Below are positions 8,428 to 17,256 of a stretch of DNA of 64,000 nt, piece by piece (the first letter of the stretch is position 1; every line of letters starts with the position of its first letter). A program made the position numbers and the translations under genes. The notes beneath the pieces were generated by a model. It worked only from the letters and a program-made list of their open reading frames with translations, did not search any database and was not told the origin of the DNA. Source of the DNA: Bog-756 sp963727075 (GTDB lineage Bacteria > Actinomycetota > Acidimicrobiia > Acidimicrobiales > RAAP-2); assembly GCA_963727075.1 (NCBI GenBank), contig CAVSET010000001.1:1-64000 (forward strand), written 5' to 3'.

Positions 8428-10933
8428 CTAGATCGAGACCCGGGCCCCTTCCGCCGAGTTGAGGGCGCGGACCTGGCCGCTCGGCACGAGGTCCCGGCCG
8501 CGTTCCGGGTAGAGGCGGGTGACCGCCGTCCCGTCCGGCTCGAGGTGGAACCACGAGTCCGCCGCTCGAAAGCCGGGCACGTCGACAAAGACGAACTGTG
8601 CGCACCGGCGGGTCGAGACGGACAGGGACCATACCTGGTCATCGGCGGGTTCGAGATGGGCCTGAAGTCCAATTTCGGCCTGGACCGGACGGCTGAGGCC
8701 GCCGGGCAGATAGCTCGTGCGGGACAGCACCGCGCCGTCACCGTCGAGGAGGCTGGCGACCACCAGCTCGTGGCCGTGGGGCCCGAACCGGTAGGCGTAG
8801 GTGACGTCCCGGAAGCCGTCGAAGAGGGACGACGACGGGACGGTGATGCCACCCCGGGCCGGGACCTCGACGGCGCGGTCGGCCTTCTCCAGGCAGTGGT
8901 CGCGGCTGTAGAGCGCCAGGCTCAGCCGGCCGCACAGGTCGACGGCGGTGTCGTTGACCAGGTGGACACCGAGGCCGTTGAGCCCCTCGTCGGTGAGCAG
9001 CACGGCGATCGGCCGGCACGCCCGGGCCAGGGTGAACCACGGCGCCTTCGGCCGGCCGAGGGCGTCGATCACCCCCCACCCGGCACCGACCCGGAGGTCG
9101 CGTAGCCCGACCAGCAGGAGGCCGGCACAGGGCGAGTCCGGCCGCCGCCACTCGGCCACGGCCTCGGCCATGACGTGGGCCACCGCCGCCCGGCCCAGGT
9201 CGAGGGCGCGCCCGGGGTCCTGCCGGCGCAGGAGGGCCGGTTCCTCGCCGAACAGGTGGCCCACGTAGTGGTCGCGGACGTCCTCGAGGTCCCAGGAGCC
9301 ACCGGTGTCGTGGTGGACGGACCGCTTCCACGCCGGGTCATGGCCGGCCTGGCGCGCCCCCCGCACTCGTCCTCCACCGTCTCGGCGGGGGGCGGGATGG
9401 CGAAGGCCAGCCCCTCGCTCACGAACCGCGGGCCGGCGGTCCGCAGGTCCGACAACGGCCGGGTGAAGACACCCACCCCGGTGTAGTGGCACACCCCGGC
9501 ATCGGTCTGGAACGGGAGGTCGCCCCCGGTCGGGGAGGAGCTCACGTAGGGGACTCCCGGCAGCACCCGGGCGGCGGCGGCCGGCACCACCTTCTCGGTC
9601 AGCGTCGACTGCCACTTGTCGCGGCGACAGGCCGAACATGGCCGGCTGCTCCTCGAGCTCCTGGCCCCCGCACACCACCGCCACCGACGGGTGACCGGCC
9701 AGTCCGGAGAACACCTCGGCCAGCTCCTCGGTGACCCCGGCCGAGGAACTCCTCGTCGTCGGGCGGGTCGAGGAAGGCGAACATGGCGTCCTGCCAGACC
9801 ATGATGCCCAGCCGGTCACAGGCCGAGAAGAAGCGGTCGTCCTCGTAGACCGTGCCGCCGGGGACCCGCACCATGTTCATGCCGGCGTCGCGGGCGAGGG
9901 TCAGCGTTGCGTTCGACCTCCTGGTCGGTGGCGGCGAAGGAGACCGGGTCGATCGGGTACCAGCACCCGCCGCGGCAGAAGACCGGGACACCGTTGACGG
10001 CCACCTCGAAGCCGCCGCCGGTGTCGTCGACCTCGACGGTGCGGAAGCCCACCTGTCCGAGCGCCAACCGGTCGGGCCCGAGGGTGGCGGCGACCGGGTA
10101 GAGGGGCTGGGCGCCGTGGGTGTGGGGCCACCACACCTCGACGTCGTCGAGGGTCACCGTGCCCCGCACCACCAGGTGGTCCCCGTCGAGCTCCACCGTG
10201 AGGGGGGCCTGCACCCCTCCGACCTCGAGGGATGCGGTCGGAGCCTCCCCGGGGCCGGCCGTGCACCGGAGCTCGAGCGACACCGACCCGGTCACCGCTC
10301 GATCGGTGGCGACCAGCCGGGTCTCGAGGGACCGGCCCACCACCTGGTGCGCACTCCACGGTCGCAAGCGGACCGGGCGCCAGGGCCCGACCGGCGCCGG
10401 GGTGACGGTCCATCCGGGCTGGCGGCCGAGCAGGGTGGTGCGGAACCAGCGGAGGTTCTGGTGGGAGGCACCGGCGCTCTTCCACCGTGGCCGCGGCCGA
10501 CGGGTCGGCGAGGTGGGGGGTCAGGGCCGAACAGCGCACGGCCAGCTCGTTGTCGGGCCACAACCGGTCCACCTTCACCCGGCAGGGCGAGAACATCGAC
10601 TCGGAATGGGCCAGGTGGTCGCCGTTGAGCCACACGTCGGCCACGGTGGCCAGACCGGCCAGCTCCAGGAGCCAACCATCCCCGTCGGCGCCCCCGTCGC
10701 CATCCGCCCCGGCGAACCGGCACCGGAACCACCAGTCCTCGGCGTCCAGCTCGGCCGACGGGCGGATCGGCGCCGATCGACCGGCGGAGTGCCCCCGCCG
10801 CCGTCCCCGGCACCTCGGCGGGGATCCACCGGAGTGGCAGGCCGATCAGGGCGGCCGGGTCGGAGGCGTCGCCCGGCGGGGTGGAGGTGCACTCCCAGGG
10901 TGCGCCCTCGAGCAGGTCGGGGTCAGTCCCCAT
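8428..10933 (-). CDS. Glycoside hydrolase family 2 protein, beta-mannosidase-like (multiple frameshifts)
   Basis: Restored length is about 830 residues. Order: N-terminal PLRWIPAEVPGT; jelly-roll binding domain ADVWLNGDHLAHSESMF and ASHQNLRWFRTTLLG; immunoglobulin-like domain with DVEVWWPHTHGAQPLYPV and FRTVEVDDTGGGFEVAVNG; a TIM barrel with GGCWYPIDP, RDAGMNMVRVPGGTVYEDD, WQDAMFAFLDPPDDEEF; acid/base Glu in VVCGGQELEEQPAM; nucleophile Glu in PRFVSEGLAF; and a C-terminal beta domain. At least six frame breaks (about 10745, 10490, 9905, 9730, 9610, 9370), each fitting extra bases. Overlaps the DUF1839 gene by 11 bases, the last gene of the carrier-protein unit. No signal peptide is visible, so it may act in the cytoplasm. 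Confidence 0.8.
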
Positions 10934-11898
10934 AGCGGGCCAGCAGCGTGGCCATGGCATCGGACCAGTGCTGCTCCATGGAGCCGAGGATCGGGCGCCA
11001 GATCGACCTGGCGGCCCCGGACCACCCGGGCCAGTGCGAACTGGAGGGCCTTGGCCCCGGCCGCCAGCTCGGCGAAGGAGGCGGCGGCCGGCTCGGTCCC
11101 GGGTCGGTCGTGACGGTTCAACCACTCGACGAACGACGACGCCAGCTCGGCGGAGGCCCCGCACTGCCGGCAGGTGCCGAAGGAGTAGAGGTGGAAGGTC
11201 TCGAGCGGCTGGTCGGCCAGCCAGGCCAGGTCGGCGGTGAGCCGGCGGCCCAACCGGGCCACCGGGTTGGTCTCCGGGCGCCGGGCCAGGTGCTCGCGGG
11301 TGAGGGCGACCACCCGGCGCACCAGGTCGGGATCGTCCCGACGGACCCGCCCGAGCCGGATCAGCTCCATGTAGGGCGGGAGCTCGGGCGTGTCGGTGTG
11401 GGCGCCGAGGCGGAACACCCCGTCGAAGTCGTCCCCCTCGAGCTCGAAGTACCCGGCGTTGTGGAAGTACCCGAGTCGGCGCCCCTCGACGTCGAGCATG
11501 TGGGGCACGATGGTGCTCTTCACGTGGGCCGTCCCGTAGGAGACGCCGCGGGTGTCGGGTAGGAACCACGAGTCGGCCTCGACGGTGCACAGCTGGCCGA
11601 GATCGAGCTCCTCGGCCACGTGCTCGATGACCGGCTTCCACACATTGAGCTCGGACACCTCGAGCCCGAACAGGAAGCGGAGGTCCTCGGGCGGGTACTT
11701 GAAGAAGGACCACTGGTAGCCCTCGAAGTCGGCGCTCAGGGTGAAGCCGGCCGCGGCCACCGGGTCGAGACCCAGTGCGTGCAGCACCTCGATCCACACG
11801 TCGACGTAGCAATTGGTCTCGGTCCAGTTGCGCTCGGTGGCGTGCAGCGGGTGGGGACGGTACCCCTCGGCGCTCACCGGGAGCAGGGCGACGCTCAT
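10923..11898 (-). CDS. DUF1839 family protein (one frameshift)
   Basis: About 324 residues. Recognisable family features are MSVALLPVSAEGYRPHPLHA, ERNWTETNCYVDVWIEVLHA, GYQWSFFKYPPEDLR, EADSWFLPDTRGVSYG and RRLGYFHNAGYFELEGDDFDG. The frame changes near 10988 (extra C in GGCGCCCG) and then ends normally as ILGSMEQHWSDAMATLLARYGD. DUF1839 has no proven activity. Its gene is a recurrent neighbour of amino acid:carrier protein ligases, and here its ATG overlaps the ligase stop (ATGA), so I infer that it works on the aminoacyl-carrier, perhaps as the transferase. Confidence 0.85.
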
Positions 11899-12897
11899 GG
11901 CGGGGTGGGCGTCGGGCCGGTCACGGCCACAGCGGCGGCCCGCACGCCGGCCGGCCAGCAGTCGGGGTCGTTGCCATAGCGGTGGAAGAGGGCGAGGGTG
12001 ATGCGGTCGATGCCGAAACCGAAGCAGGCGGTGTGGGCCACCCCCCCGTCGGGTGTCTCGATGCCGAACGGCCGGCCGAAGTGGTCGAGGTGGCAGTTGG
12101 ACGATGAGATGGCGGTCGGGCGCGCCGTCCCGAACACCGGGGTGACGATCTCGTACTTGAGCTCCTCGTTGCGCTGGTTGGCCGCCAGCATCCGGCCCGG
12201 CCGACCGAAGAAGGGATCGTTGGCCACCACCGACTCCACCTCCAGCCCGAGGCCGCCGAGGACGTCGAGGCCGCGGCCGATCCACATGTCCCGGTGACCG
12301 CGGGCGGCCTCCGGCGTGCCCAGGTAGACGTAGTCGTGCTGGCGGAAGGCCTGCATGCGGAAGGGGTCGGTGCTCGGCTCGTGGCGGAAGCAGTACCCGT
12401 AGACCTCGACCCGGCGCCCCCCGTCCGGCAGGACGCCGGTCATGGTGGGATAGAGCGGGTGGCAGACCGCCGGGCACAGCACCATGTCGGTCGTCTCGAG
12501 CAGCGAGGCCCGGTCCTCGTGGGCCTCGGCCCGCCGCACCAGCTCGGCGTGCTGGCGCTCGTCCCCCCGGAAGGTGTGCACCGAGCCCATCTGGTCGGGG
12601 AAGGACTCGAGGTAGCCGTTGCGCTCGAAGGTGGCCCACGGCATGACCGGCGGGAAGCGGACCGATGGACGCGCCCTGGTCGGCTCCGACCCGGAGCACG
12701 AGTCGGTCCATCCCGTCGGCCACCGACTCATAGGTGCCCGACCGGCCGTACAGGCCGTCGACCCCGGTGGCGACCAGGATGCCGTCGGCGAGCAGCTCGG
12801 CCCGGAACCCGGCCCAGGGCTCGTCCGTCACGGCGCCGCCCCGAGACGTCGCGGCCGTCCCGGCCGTCGTCTCGGTGTCCATCCGGCTGGTCGTCAC
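11895..12897 (-). CDS. Amino acid:[carrier protein] ligase, seryl-tRNA-synthetase homologue (one frameshift)
   Basis: Class II aminoacyl-tRNA synthetase-like catalytic core without a tRNA-binding arm, about 333 residues. Motif 2 is seen as YGYCFRHEPSTDPFRMQAFR and motif 3 as TACFGFGIDRITLALFHRYG. Zinc ligands expected for this family are present: Cys in LCPAVCHP, Glu in FRHEP and Cys in TACFG. Family members adenylate glycine or alanine and transfer it to the phosphopantetheine arm of a dedicated carrier protein instead of tRNA (shown for the Bradyrhizobium enzyme Bll0957). GTG start at 12897. The frame changes near 12662 by one extra G. The carrier protein gene lies about 1.2 kb upstream in the same unit. 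Confidence 0.88.
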
Positions 12898-12900
12898 CGT

Positions 12901-14085
12901 TCACTCCCCCCGGTGGACCAGGAGCATCTGGGCGTTGTTCCCCATGATCCGGTCGTTGTTGACCATGAGGCAGGCGCCCATGGAGTCGCGGAGGTGCCGC
13001 CCCAGGCTGTAGGGGGTGTCCAGGCGATAGGAGGCCAGCCCGCAGATGACCATGCACTGGCGGACCACGTCGACCACCAGCGTCGAGGCCGACACCTTGA
13101 GGGAGTTCATGGCGATGGCGAACCCCAGGGCGGACAGCCGGTCGGGGTCGTCCTGGATCCGTTGGTAGCGGTCGACCGAGGCCCGGACCAGGTCGGTGAA
13201 CTGCTGGTGCAAGGCGGTGGTGTCGGCCAGCCGGAGGGCGGCCGCCGGGGTCATGCCTGGCCGCTTGCGGGCCTCGGACTGCACGAACCGCCGGGCCCGG
13301 TCGAGGGCGGCGGTGGCGATCCCGAGCCACAGCGAGCTCCACAGGATGTGGGCCATCGGCAGCATGGTCTGGGTGGAGAGGTCGCTGTAGGGATCGTCGA
13401 GGATCGACGCAGGCGTCGCCACTGGCCCGGAGGATGAACCCCGGGCTGCAGGTGCCGCGGAACCCGATGGCGTTCCACTCCCCGACCTGCTCGAGCTCGA
13501 GCCCGGGCGGCCGGCACAGCACCAGCACCTGGTCGTTCTCGGGGCTCTCGGCCGACCGGCGGGCGGTGGCCAGCACGGCGTCGGCGAACTGGCCGTACGA
13601 GATGACCGGGGCCTGCTTCTCGAGGTGGAAGGTGTTGCCGGCCACGTCGACGGCGCAGACGCTGCTGCCCACGTCCCCGCCGGTGCCGACCTCGGTGGTG
13701 GCCGAGGCCAGCAGGTACTGCCGGTCGACCAGCTCCACCAGGTAGTCGCGGAGCCGACGCCGACCGCCCGTGGCGGACCAGGCACGCCACCTGGATGTGG
13801 TGCATGGCGACCACCATGGCGCTCGAGGCGCAGTGGCGACCGAGGGCCACCAGGCCCTCCGACACCTCCTCGACCGACGCGCCCATGCCGCCGAAGGTCT
13901 CGGGCACCAGGGCGGAGAGCAGGCCCTCGGCCTTCAGGGCGTCGATGGTCTCCGCCGGGGAACCGTCCCATGACGTCGACCTCGTCGGCCGCGGGCCCGG
14001 CCACCTTCTCGGCGATGCGCTCCATCTTCCGGGCCACGCCCTCTGACTCGGCGACCAACGTCGCGGTGTGGGTGGTGCTCGTCAT
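12901..14085 (-). CDS. Acyl-CoA dehydrogenase-like flavoprotein (three frameshifts)
   Basis: About 394 residues. Helical N-terminal domain (VARKMERIAEKVAGPAADEV), then VPETFGGMGASVEEVSEGL, a mid beta domain (TCSPGFILRASG preceded by EQVGEWNAIGFRG) and the C-terminal helical FAD domain (LWLGIATAALDRARRFVQ, LGRHLRDSMGACLMVNNDRI). Breaks near 13965, 13765 and 13415 all fit one extra base. Flavoprotein of the acyl-CoA dehydrogenase fold; relatives oxidise aminoacyl groups on carrier proteins (prolyl-PCP dehydrogenases of pyrrole pathways). Its position between the carrier protein and its ligase suggests an aminoacyl-S-carrier substrate rather than acyl-CoA; that is inference. ATG 14085 follows a GAGG ribosome site. 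Confidence 0.82.
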   Translation of the reverse strand: MTSTTHTATLVAESEGVARKMERIAEKVAGPAADEVDVMGRFPGGDHRRPEGRGPALRPGARDLRRHGRVGRGGVGGPGGPRSPLRLERHGGRHAPHPGGVPGPPRAVGVGSATTWWSWSTGSTCWPRPPPRSAPAGTWAAASAPSTWPATPSTSRSRPRSSRTASSPTPCWPPPAGRPRAPRTTRCWCCAGRPGSSSSRSGSGTPSGSAAPAARGSSSGPVATPASILDDPYSDLSTQTMLPMAHILWSSLWLGIATAALDRARRFVQSEARKRPGMTPAAALRLADTTALHQQFTDLVRASVDRYQRIQDDPDRLSALGFAIAMNSLKVSASTLVVDVVRQCMVICGLASYRLDTPYSLGRHLRDSMGACLMVNNDRIMGNNAQMLLVHRGE

Positions 14086-14092
14086 CGGAACC

Positions 14093-14332
14093 TCAACCTC
14101 CCGTCATCTCGAGGACACCGGCCCGGATGGCCGCGATCGACTCGAACGTCGACTTCTTCAGCATCCGCTCGGAGAACTCGATGTCGAACGCATCCTCGAG
14201 CGCCAACATCACGTTCACACTGGCGTGGGAGGTCATCCCGGCCGAGAAGAGGTCGGCGTTGTCGTCGATGGTGGTGGCATCGGTGGCCAGCCGGCCGTGC
14301 TCGGCCAGTACCGACCGGATCGTCTCGTCCAT
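14093..14332 (-). CDS. Small acyl/aminoacyl carrier protein
   Basis: 79 residues, acidic, four-helix carrier protein. The phosphopantetheine attachment site is Ser35 in SAGMTSHASVNVMLALEDAF, the TS(H/F)xSV variant typical of partners of amino acid:carrier protein ligases rather than the DSL of fatty-acid ACP. A conserved MLKKSTFESIAAI helix III follows. Its ATG lies three bases after the stop of the phosphopantetheinyl transferase gene and it precedes the dehydrogenase by 7 bases, so modification enzyme, carrier, oxidase and ligase are in one transcript. Frame intact. Confidence 0.9.
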   Translation of the reverse strand: MDETIRSVLAEHGRLATDATTIDDNADLFSAGMTSHASVNVMLALEDAFDIEFSERMLKKSTFESIAAIRAGVLEMTGG

Positions 14333-14334
14333 GG

Positions 14335-14889
14335 TCACGCTTCTCCCTGGGTAGATGGTGCCTCGATGCGCTTGGCCCCGGACCGGTCGCCGTCCGTGCA
14401 CCGGCCGACCACGACGGCCACCGCGACCATCGTCTCGTGGGTGAGGCTGACTTCCAGCTCGCCGATGCCGGCCTCGGCGGCCAGCACGGCGGCCTGGCCC
14501 GACAGGTGGATCTCGCACCAGCCCCCCGGGGTGCTGCGGACCTCGATGCTGCGCCAGTCGGGGCGCCAGCCGTCGGGTCTCAGCACCTTCAGCGTGGCCT
14601 CCTTGGCCGCAAACCGGGCGGCCAGCGACTCGGCGGAATAGCCCGGGGCGCGCCCGGTCCGGGCGTCCGCCCGGCGGCAGCAGTCGACCTCATGGGGGGT
14701 GAAGACCCGGTCGAGATAGCGGGCGCCGAAGCGCTCCACCGAGTCGGCCACGTCGCCGACGGGTACCAGGTCGACACCGACCCGGACCGAGGGCGGGCCG
14801 GACCGGCCCGAGCCCACCCGCCGCCGCGACCGCGGCCCGGACTCGGATCCGTTGCGGGTGCGCTCCAGTAGCGTCGGTGCCGGCTTCAT
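14335..14889 (-). CDS. AcpS-type 4'-phosphopantetheinyl transferase
   Basis: 184 residues. Shows the two metal-binding signatures of AcpS enzymes, VGVDLVPVGDV at about residues 37-47 and ESLAARFAAKEATLKVL at about 95-111. Converts apo-carrier protein to holo form using CoA. The ATG at 14889 overlaps the stop of the upstream glycosyltransferase (ATGA), which supports this start even though the first 30 residues are Arg/Ser-rich and outside the domain. Location directly before the carrier gene suggests a dedicated enzyme; alternatively it is the housekeeping AcpS. Frame intact. Confidence 0.87.
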   Translation of the reverse strand: MKPAPTLLERTRNGSESGPRSRRRVGSGRSGPPSVRVGVDLVPVGDVADSVERFGARYLDRVFTPHEVDCCRRADARTGRAPGYSAESLAARFAAKEATLKVLRPDGWRPDWRSIEVRSTPGGWCEIHLSGQAAVLAAEAGIGELEVSLTHETMVAVAVVVGRCTDGDRSGAKRIEAPSTQGEA

Positions 14890-16130
14890 GATCCCGTCAC
14901 CCCGCGGTCGGCGGGGGCGGCCCCGGAGGCGACCAAGGTGGCGTCATCCTCGGCCGTTCCCCCGACCGGTGGCCCCCCGGTGACCGACGAGTAGACGCGG
15001 CGATACCGCTCAGCGATCGCCGGCCAGGCGAAGGAGGCCACCCGGGCCCGCCCGGCCTCGGCCACCGAACGCCGGAGGTCGTCGTCACCCAGCAGGCGCT
15101 CGAGGACTGCCCCGAACGCGGCGCGGTCGAACGGGTCCACCAGCACGCCGTCCTTCCCGTCGCGGACCAGCTCGGGTGGCCCGCCGCGGTTGGTGGCCAC
15201 CACCGCGGTGCCGGCCCGCCAAGCCTCGAGGATGACGATCCCGAAGGGCTCCAGCCGGCTGGGCATGACGAACAGCTCGGCACCGGCCATGGCTCCGGCC
15301 ACCTCGCCCCGGTCGAGCCGGCCGACGAAGTGCACCCGGTCGGCCACCCCGAGGTCGGCGGCGCGGCGGCGGAGGTCCTCAAGGGCCGCACCGGTGCCGG
15401 CGATCACCAGGTCGGCGGTGCGCCGGGCCGAGTCCGTGTGGGCGAAGGCGTCGACCAGCAGGTCGAAGCCCTTCTTCTCCACCACCCGCCCGAGCGCCAG
15501 CACGTAGGGGCGATCCGGGAGCCCGGCCGGCCGCGTGGACCCGCACCCCGGCCTCGTCGACAGCTCCACCCCGTTCGGGATCACCTGCCCCCGACCGGGT
15601 GGGAGGCCGAAGCGCCGCTCGGCGTCGTGCAGGGTGAACGACGAACAGGCGGTCACCGCGGCGGCGGTCTTCAAGCTGTGCCGGAGGGAGGCCCGCAGGG
15701 AGCGGGACACGTCGAAGATGTCGGCGTCGTCCATGAGGGTCTCCCCCTGCAGGGTCAGCACCAGCGGCCGGCCGGTCAGCCGGGACAGGGCCGAGGCGTA
15801 GGCGCCGTTCGGGCCGAAGCACTGCACGTGCAGCACGTCTGGCCGGAAGGCGGCCACCGCGTCGCGCAGCGAGAAGAGGGTGCGAACGCCGGTGGTGGCC
15901 GAACGGCGGATGGCCGACCAGTTCGTGGCCGGGAGGGGCATGGGCAGGCGACGGACGATGAGCTCGTCGAGGACCTCGACGGTCTCGGGCGTCGAGTCGT
16001 CGGGCTGCCCGGTCCACACCTCCACGTGGTCGCCGCCTTGGACGAGGGCCAGCGCCAGATGGCGCGTCAGCTCCTCGACGCCTCCGAGGGAGGGAGGATA
16101 CGAGCTCGGGAGGAGGGCGATGCGGGTCAT
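14886..16130 (-). CDS. Glycosyltransferase family 4 protein
   Basis: 414 residues, GT-B. N-terminal glycine loop in LLPSSYPPSLGGVEELTRHLA, conserved VIPNGVELS, VLALGRVVEKKGFDLLVDAF and the E-x7-E signature in RLEPFGIVILEAWRAG. Inverting/retaining detail: GT4 enzymes retain configuration. First gene of the overlapping aminoacyl-carrier unit (overlap ATGA with the phosphopantetheinyl transferase), so its acceptor or product probably belongs to the same pathway. Frame intact over 1.2 kb. The gene starts 8 bases after the upstream exported-protein gene. Confidence 0.9.
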   Translation of the reverse strand: MTRIALLPSSYPPSLGGVEELTRHLALALVQGGDHVEVWTGQPDDSTPETVEVLDELIVRRLPMPLPATNWSAIRRSATTGVRTLFSLRDAVAAFRPDVLHVQCFGPNGAYASALSRLTGRPLVLTLQGETLMDDADIFDVSRSLRASLRHSLKTAAAVTACSSFTLHDAERRFGLPPGRGQVIPNGVELSTRPGCGSTRPAGLPDRPYVLALGRVVEKKGFDLLVDAFAHTDSARRTADLVIAGTGAALEDLRRRAADLGVADRVHFVGRLDRGEVAGAMAGAELFVMPSRLEPFGIVILEAWRAGTAVVATNRGGPPELVRDGKDGVLVDPFDRAAFGAVLERLLGDDDLRRSVAEAGRARVASFAWPAIAERYRRVYSSVTGGPPVGGTAEDDATLVASGAAPADRGVTGS

Positions 16131-16138
16131 GGGCAGGA

Positions 16139-17176
16139 TCAGGGGATGGTCGGGTTCAGCCAGGAGGCCACCTGGTTCAGGGTCGCCCCGCTCGGTGGGG
16201 CCACCGGGAGCTGGCTCCAGTTGCCGACACCCGGCGACCAGTAGTTGGAGAAGGCGGCGGCGTACCAGCCGGAGAGGAAGTTCTGCTCGGCACAGTCGCA
16301 GTTGGGCGCCCAGCTCGACGGGTGGTAAGTCAAGACGTCCTCGATCTGCGCCTCGCCACCACCGGGCTGGACGGCGGCGGCGTCGACCTCGTGGGCGATC
16401 TCGAAGGCAGTGATGGCGGCCAGCCGTTCGACCGTCTCACCCGGGTAGACGTACAGCACCGAGGTGCCCCCGGCGCGGCCCCAGGTGAAGGTGGTGTTGC
16501 CGTAGAACCCGGGGGACGGCGCCTCCGAGATGGGGAGGAACTGGATCGTGTAGCCGGGGATCTGCTGCCAGGGGTAGCGGACGAGGGTGAGGGCCTCGGC
16601 CCCGAGCTGGGCCGGGGTGAGCGATGCGGCCGAAGCCGGTGCCGGGGTGGTGGCCGGTGGCGTGGTGGGTGCCGGGGCCGGCACCGTGGTCGAGGGCACG
16701 GTGGCCGGTGCGGTGGGCGCGGTGGCGGGGGCCGGTGACACCGCCCGGGCCGGCGCCTGTGTCCGAGCGGGCGGCCGGCTGCGCGCCCGACCTGGGTGGC
16801 CGAGAGGTGGGTGCCGGAGCCGACCATCACCAGCGAGGTCACGACGACGGCCGCCACCACGACGGCGAACTCCAGCGTGAGCAGGGAGCGCCGCTGGGAG
16901 AAGGTGGCGCGGCGGAGGCGGGCCAGGGCGCCACCGGCCCGCCGCTCCGGTCCGACGTACCCGTCCGACAGGACCAGGTCGGGGTGGTCGAGGTCGGCCA
17001 GAAGGTCGGCGGCCAACGGCTGGTCGACGTGACCGGCGCCTTCGGGAGGCGCGTCGGCCGGCGAGGCACGCACCGGGGGCGGCACCCGGGGCGGGCGCAG
17101 CCGGCACGATGCCCGGCGCCGCCGGGTCACCGTTCGCGGCCGGGGCCGACCGCCGGTCGGTGAGCGCTGACGCCAT
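16139..17176 (-). CDS. Membrane-anchored exported protein of unknown function (frameshifted)
   Basis: Order of parts: short cytoplasmic N-terminus; a charged segment ADLLADLDHPDLVLSDGYVG; one transmembrane helix (LLTLEFAVVVAAVVVTSLVM); a long Ala/Pro/Thr linker; and a C-terminal extracellular domain of about 150 residues starting LTPAQLGAEALTLVRYPWQ. That domain contains AFEIAHEVDAAAV, reminiscent of an HExxH-type helix but lacking the second His, and a WAPNCDCAEQNFLSGWYAAAF motif with two Cys. Two frame breaks near 17070 and 16780 (the latter in CGCGC). I do not recognise the family beyond an actinobacterial secreted type. Directly upstream of the GT/carrier-protein unit. Confidence 0.6.
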   Translation of the reverse strand: MASALTDRRSAPAANGDPAAPGIVPAAPAPGAAPGACLAGRRASRRRRSRRPAVGRRPSGRPRPPRPGPVGRVRRTGAAGRWRPGPPPPRHLLPAALPAHAGVRRRGGGRRRDLAGDGRLRHPPLGHPGRARSRPPARTQAPARAVSPAPATAPTAPATVPSTTVPAPAPTTPPATTPAPASAASLTPAQLGAEALTLVRYPWQQIPGYTIQFLPISEAPSPGFYGNTTFTWGRAGGTSVLYVYPGETVERLAAITAFEIAHEVDAAAVQPGGGEAQIEDVLTYHPSSWAPNCDCAEQNFLSGWYAAAFSNYWSPGVGNWSQLPVAPPSGATLNQVASWLNPTIP

Positions 17177-17256
17177 ACGTACAGATCGGCAGCTTCGGAG
17201 CCCAGCTGAAGTCCCTGGGCCCAGCCCCGATGAGGTCGGGGGCCCGCCGGTGCCGC

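Noticed and set aside
10846..12897. Single 683-codon protein joining ligase and DUF1839
   Set aside because: The joined frame passes through a region where the ligase must be read in another frame; both genes have their own start and stop (ATGA overlap) once one-base breaks are corrected.
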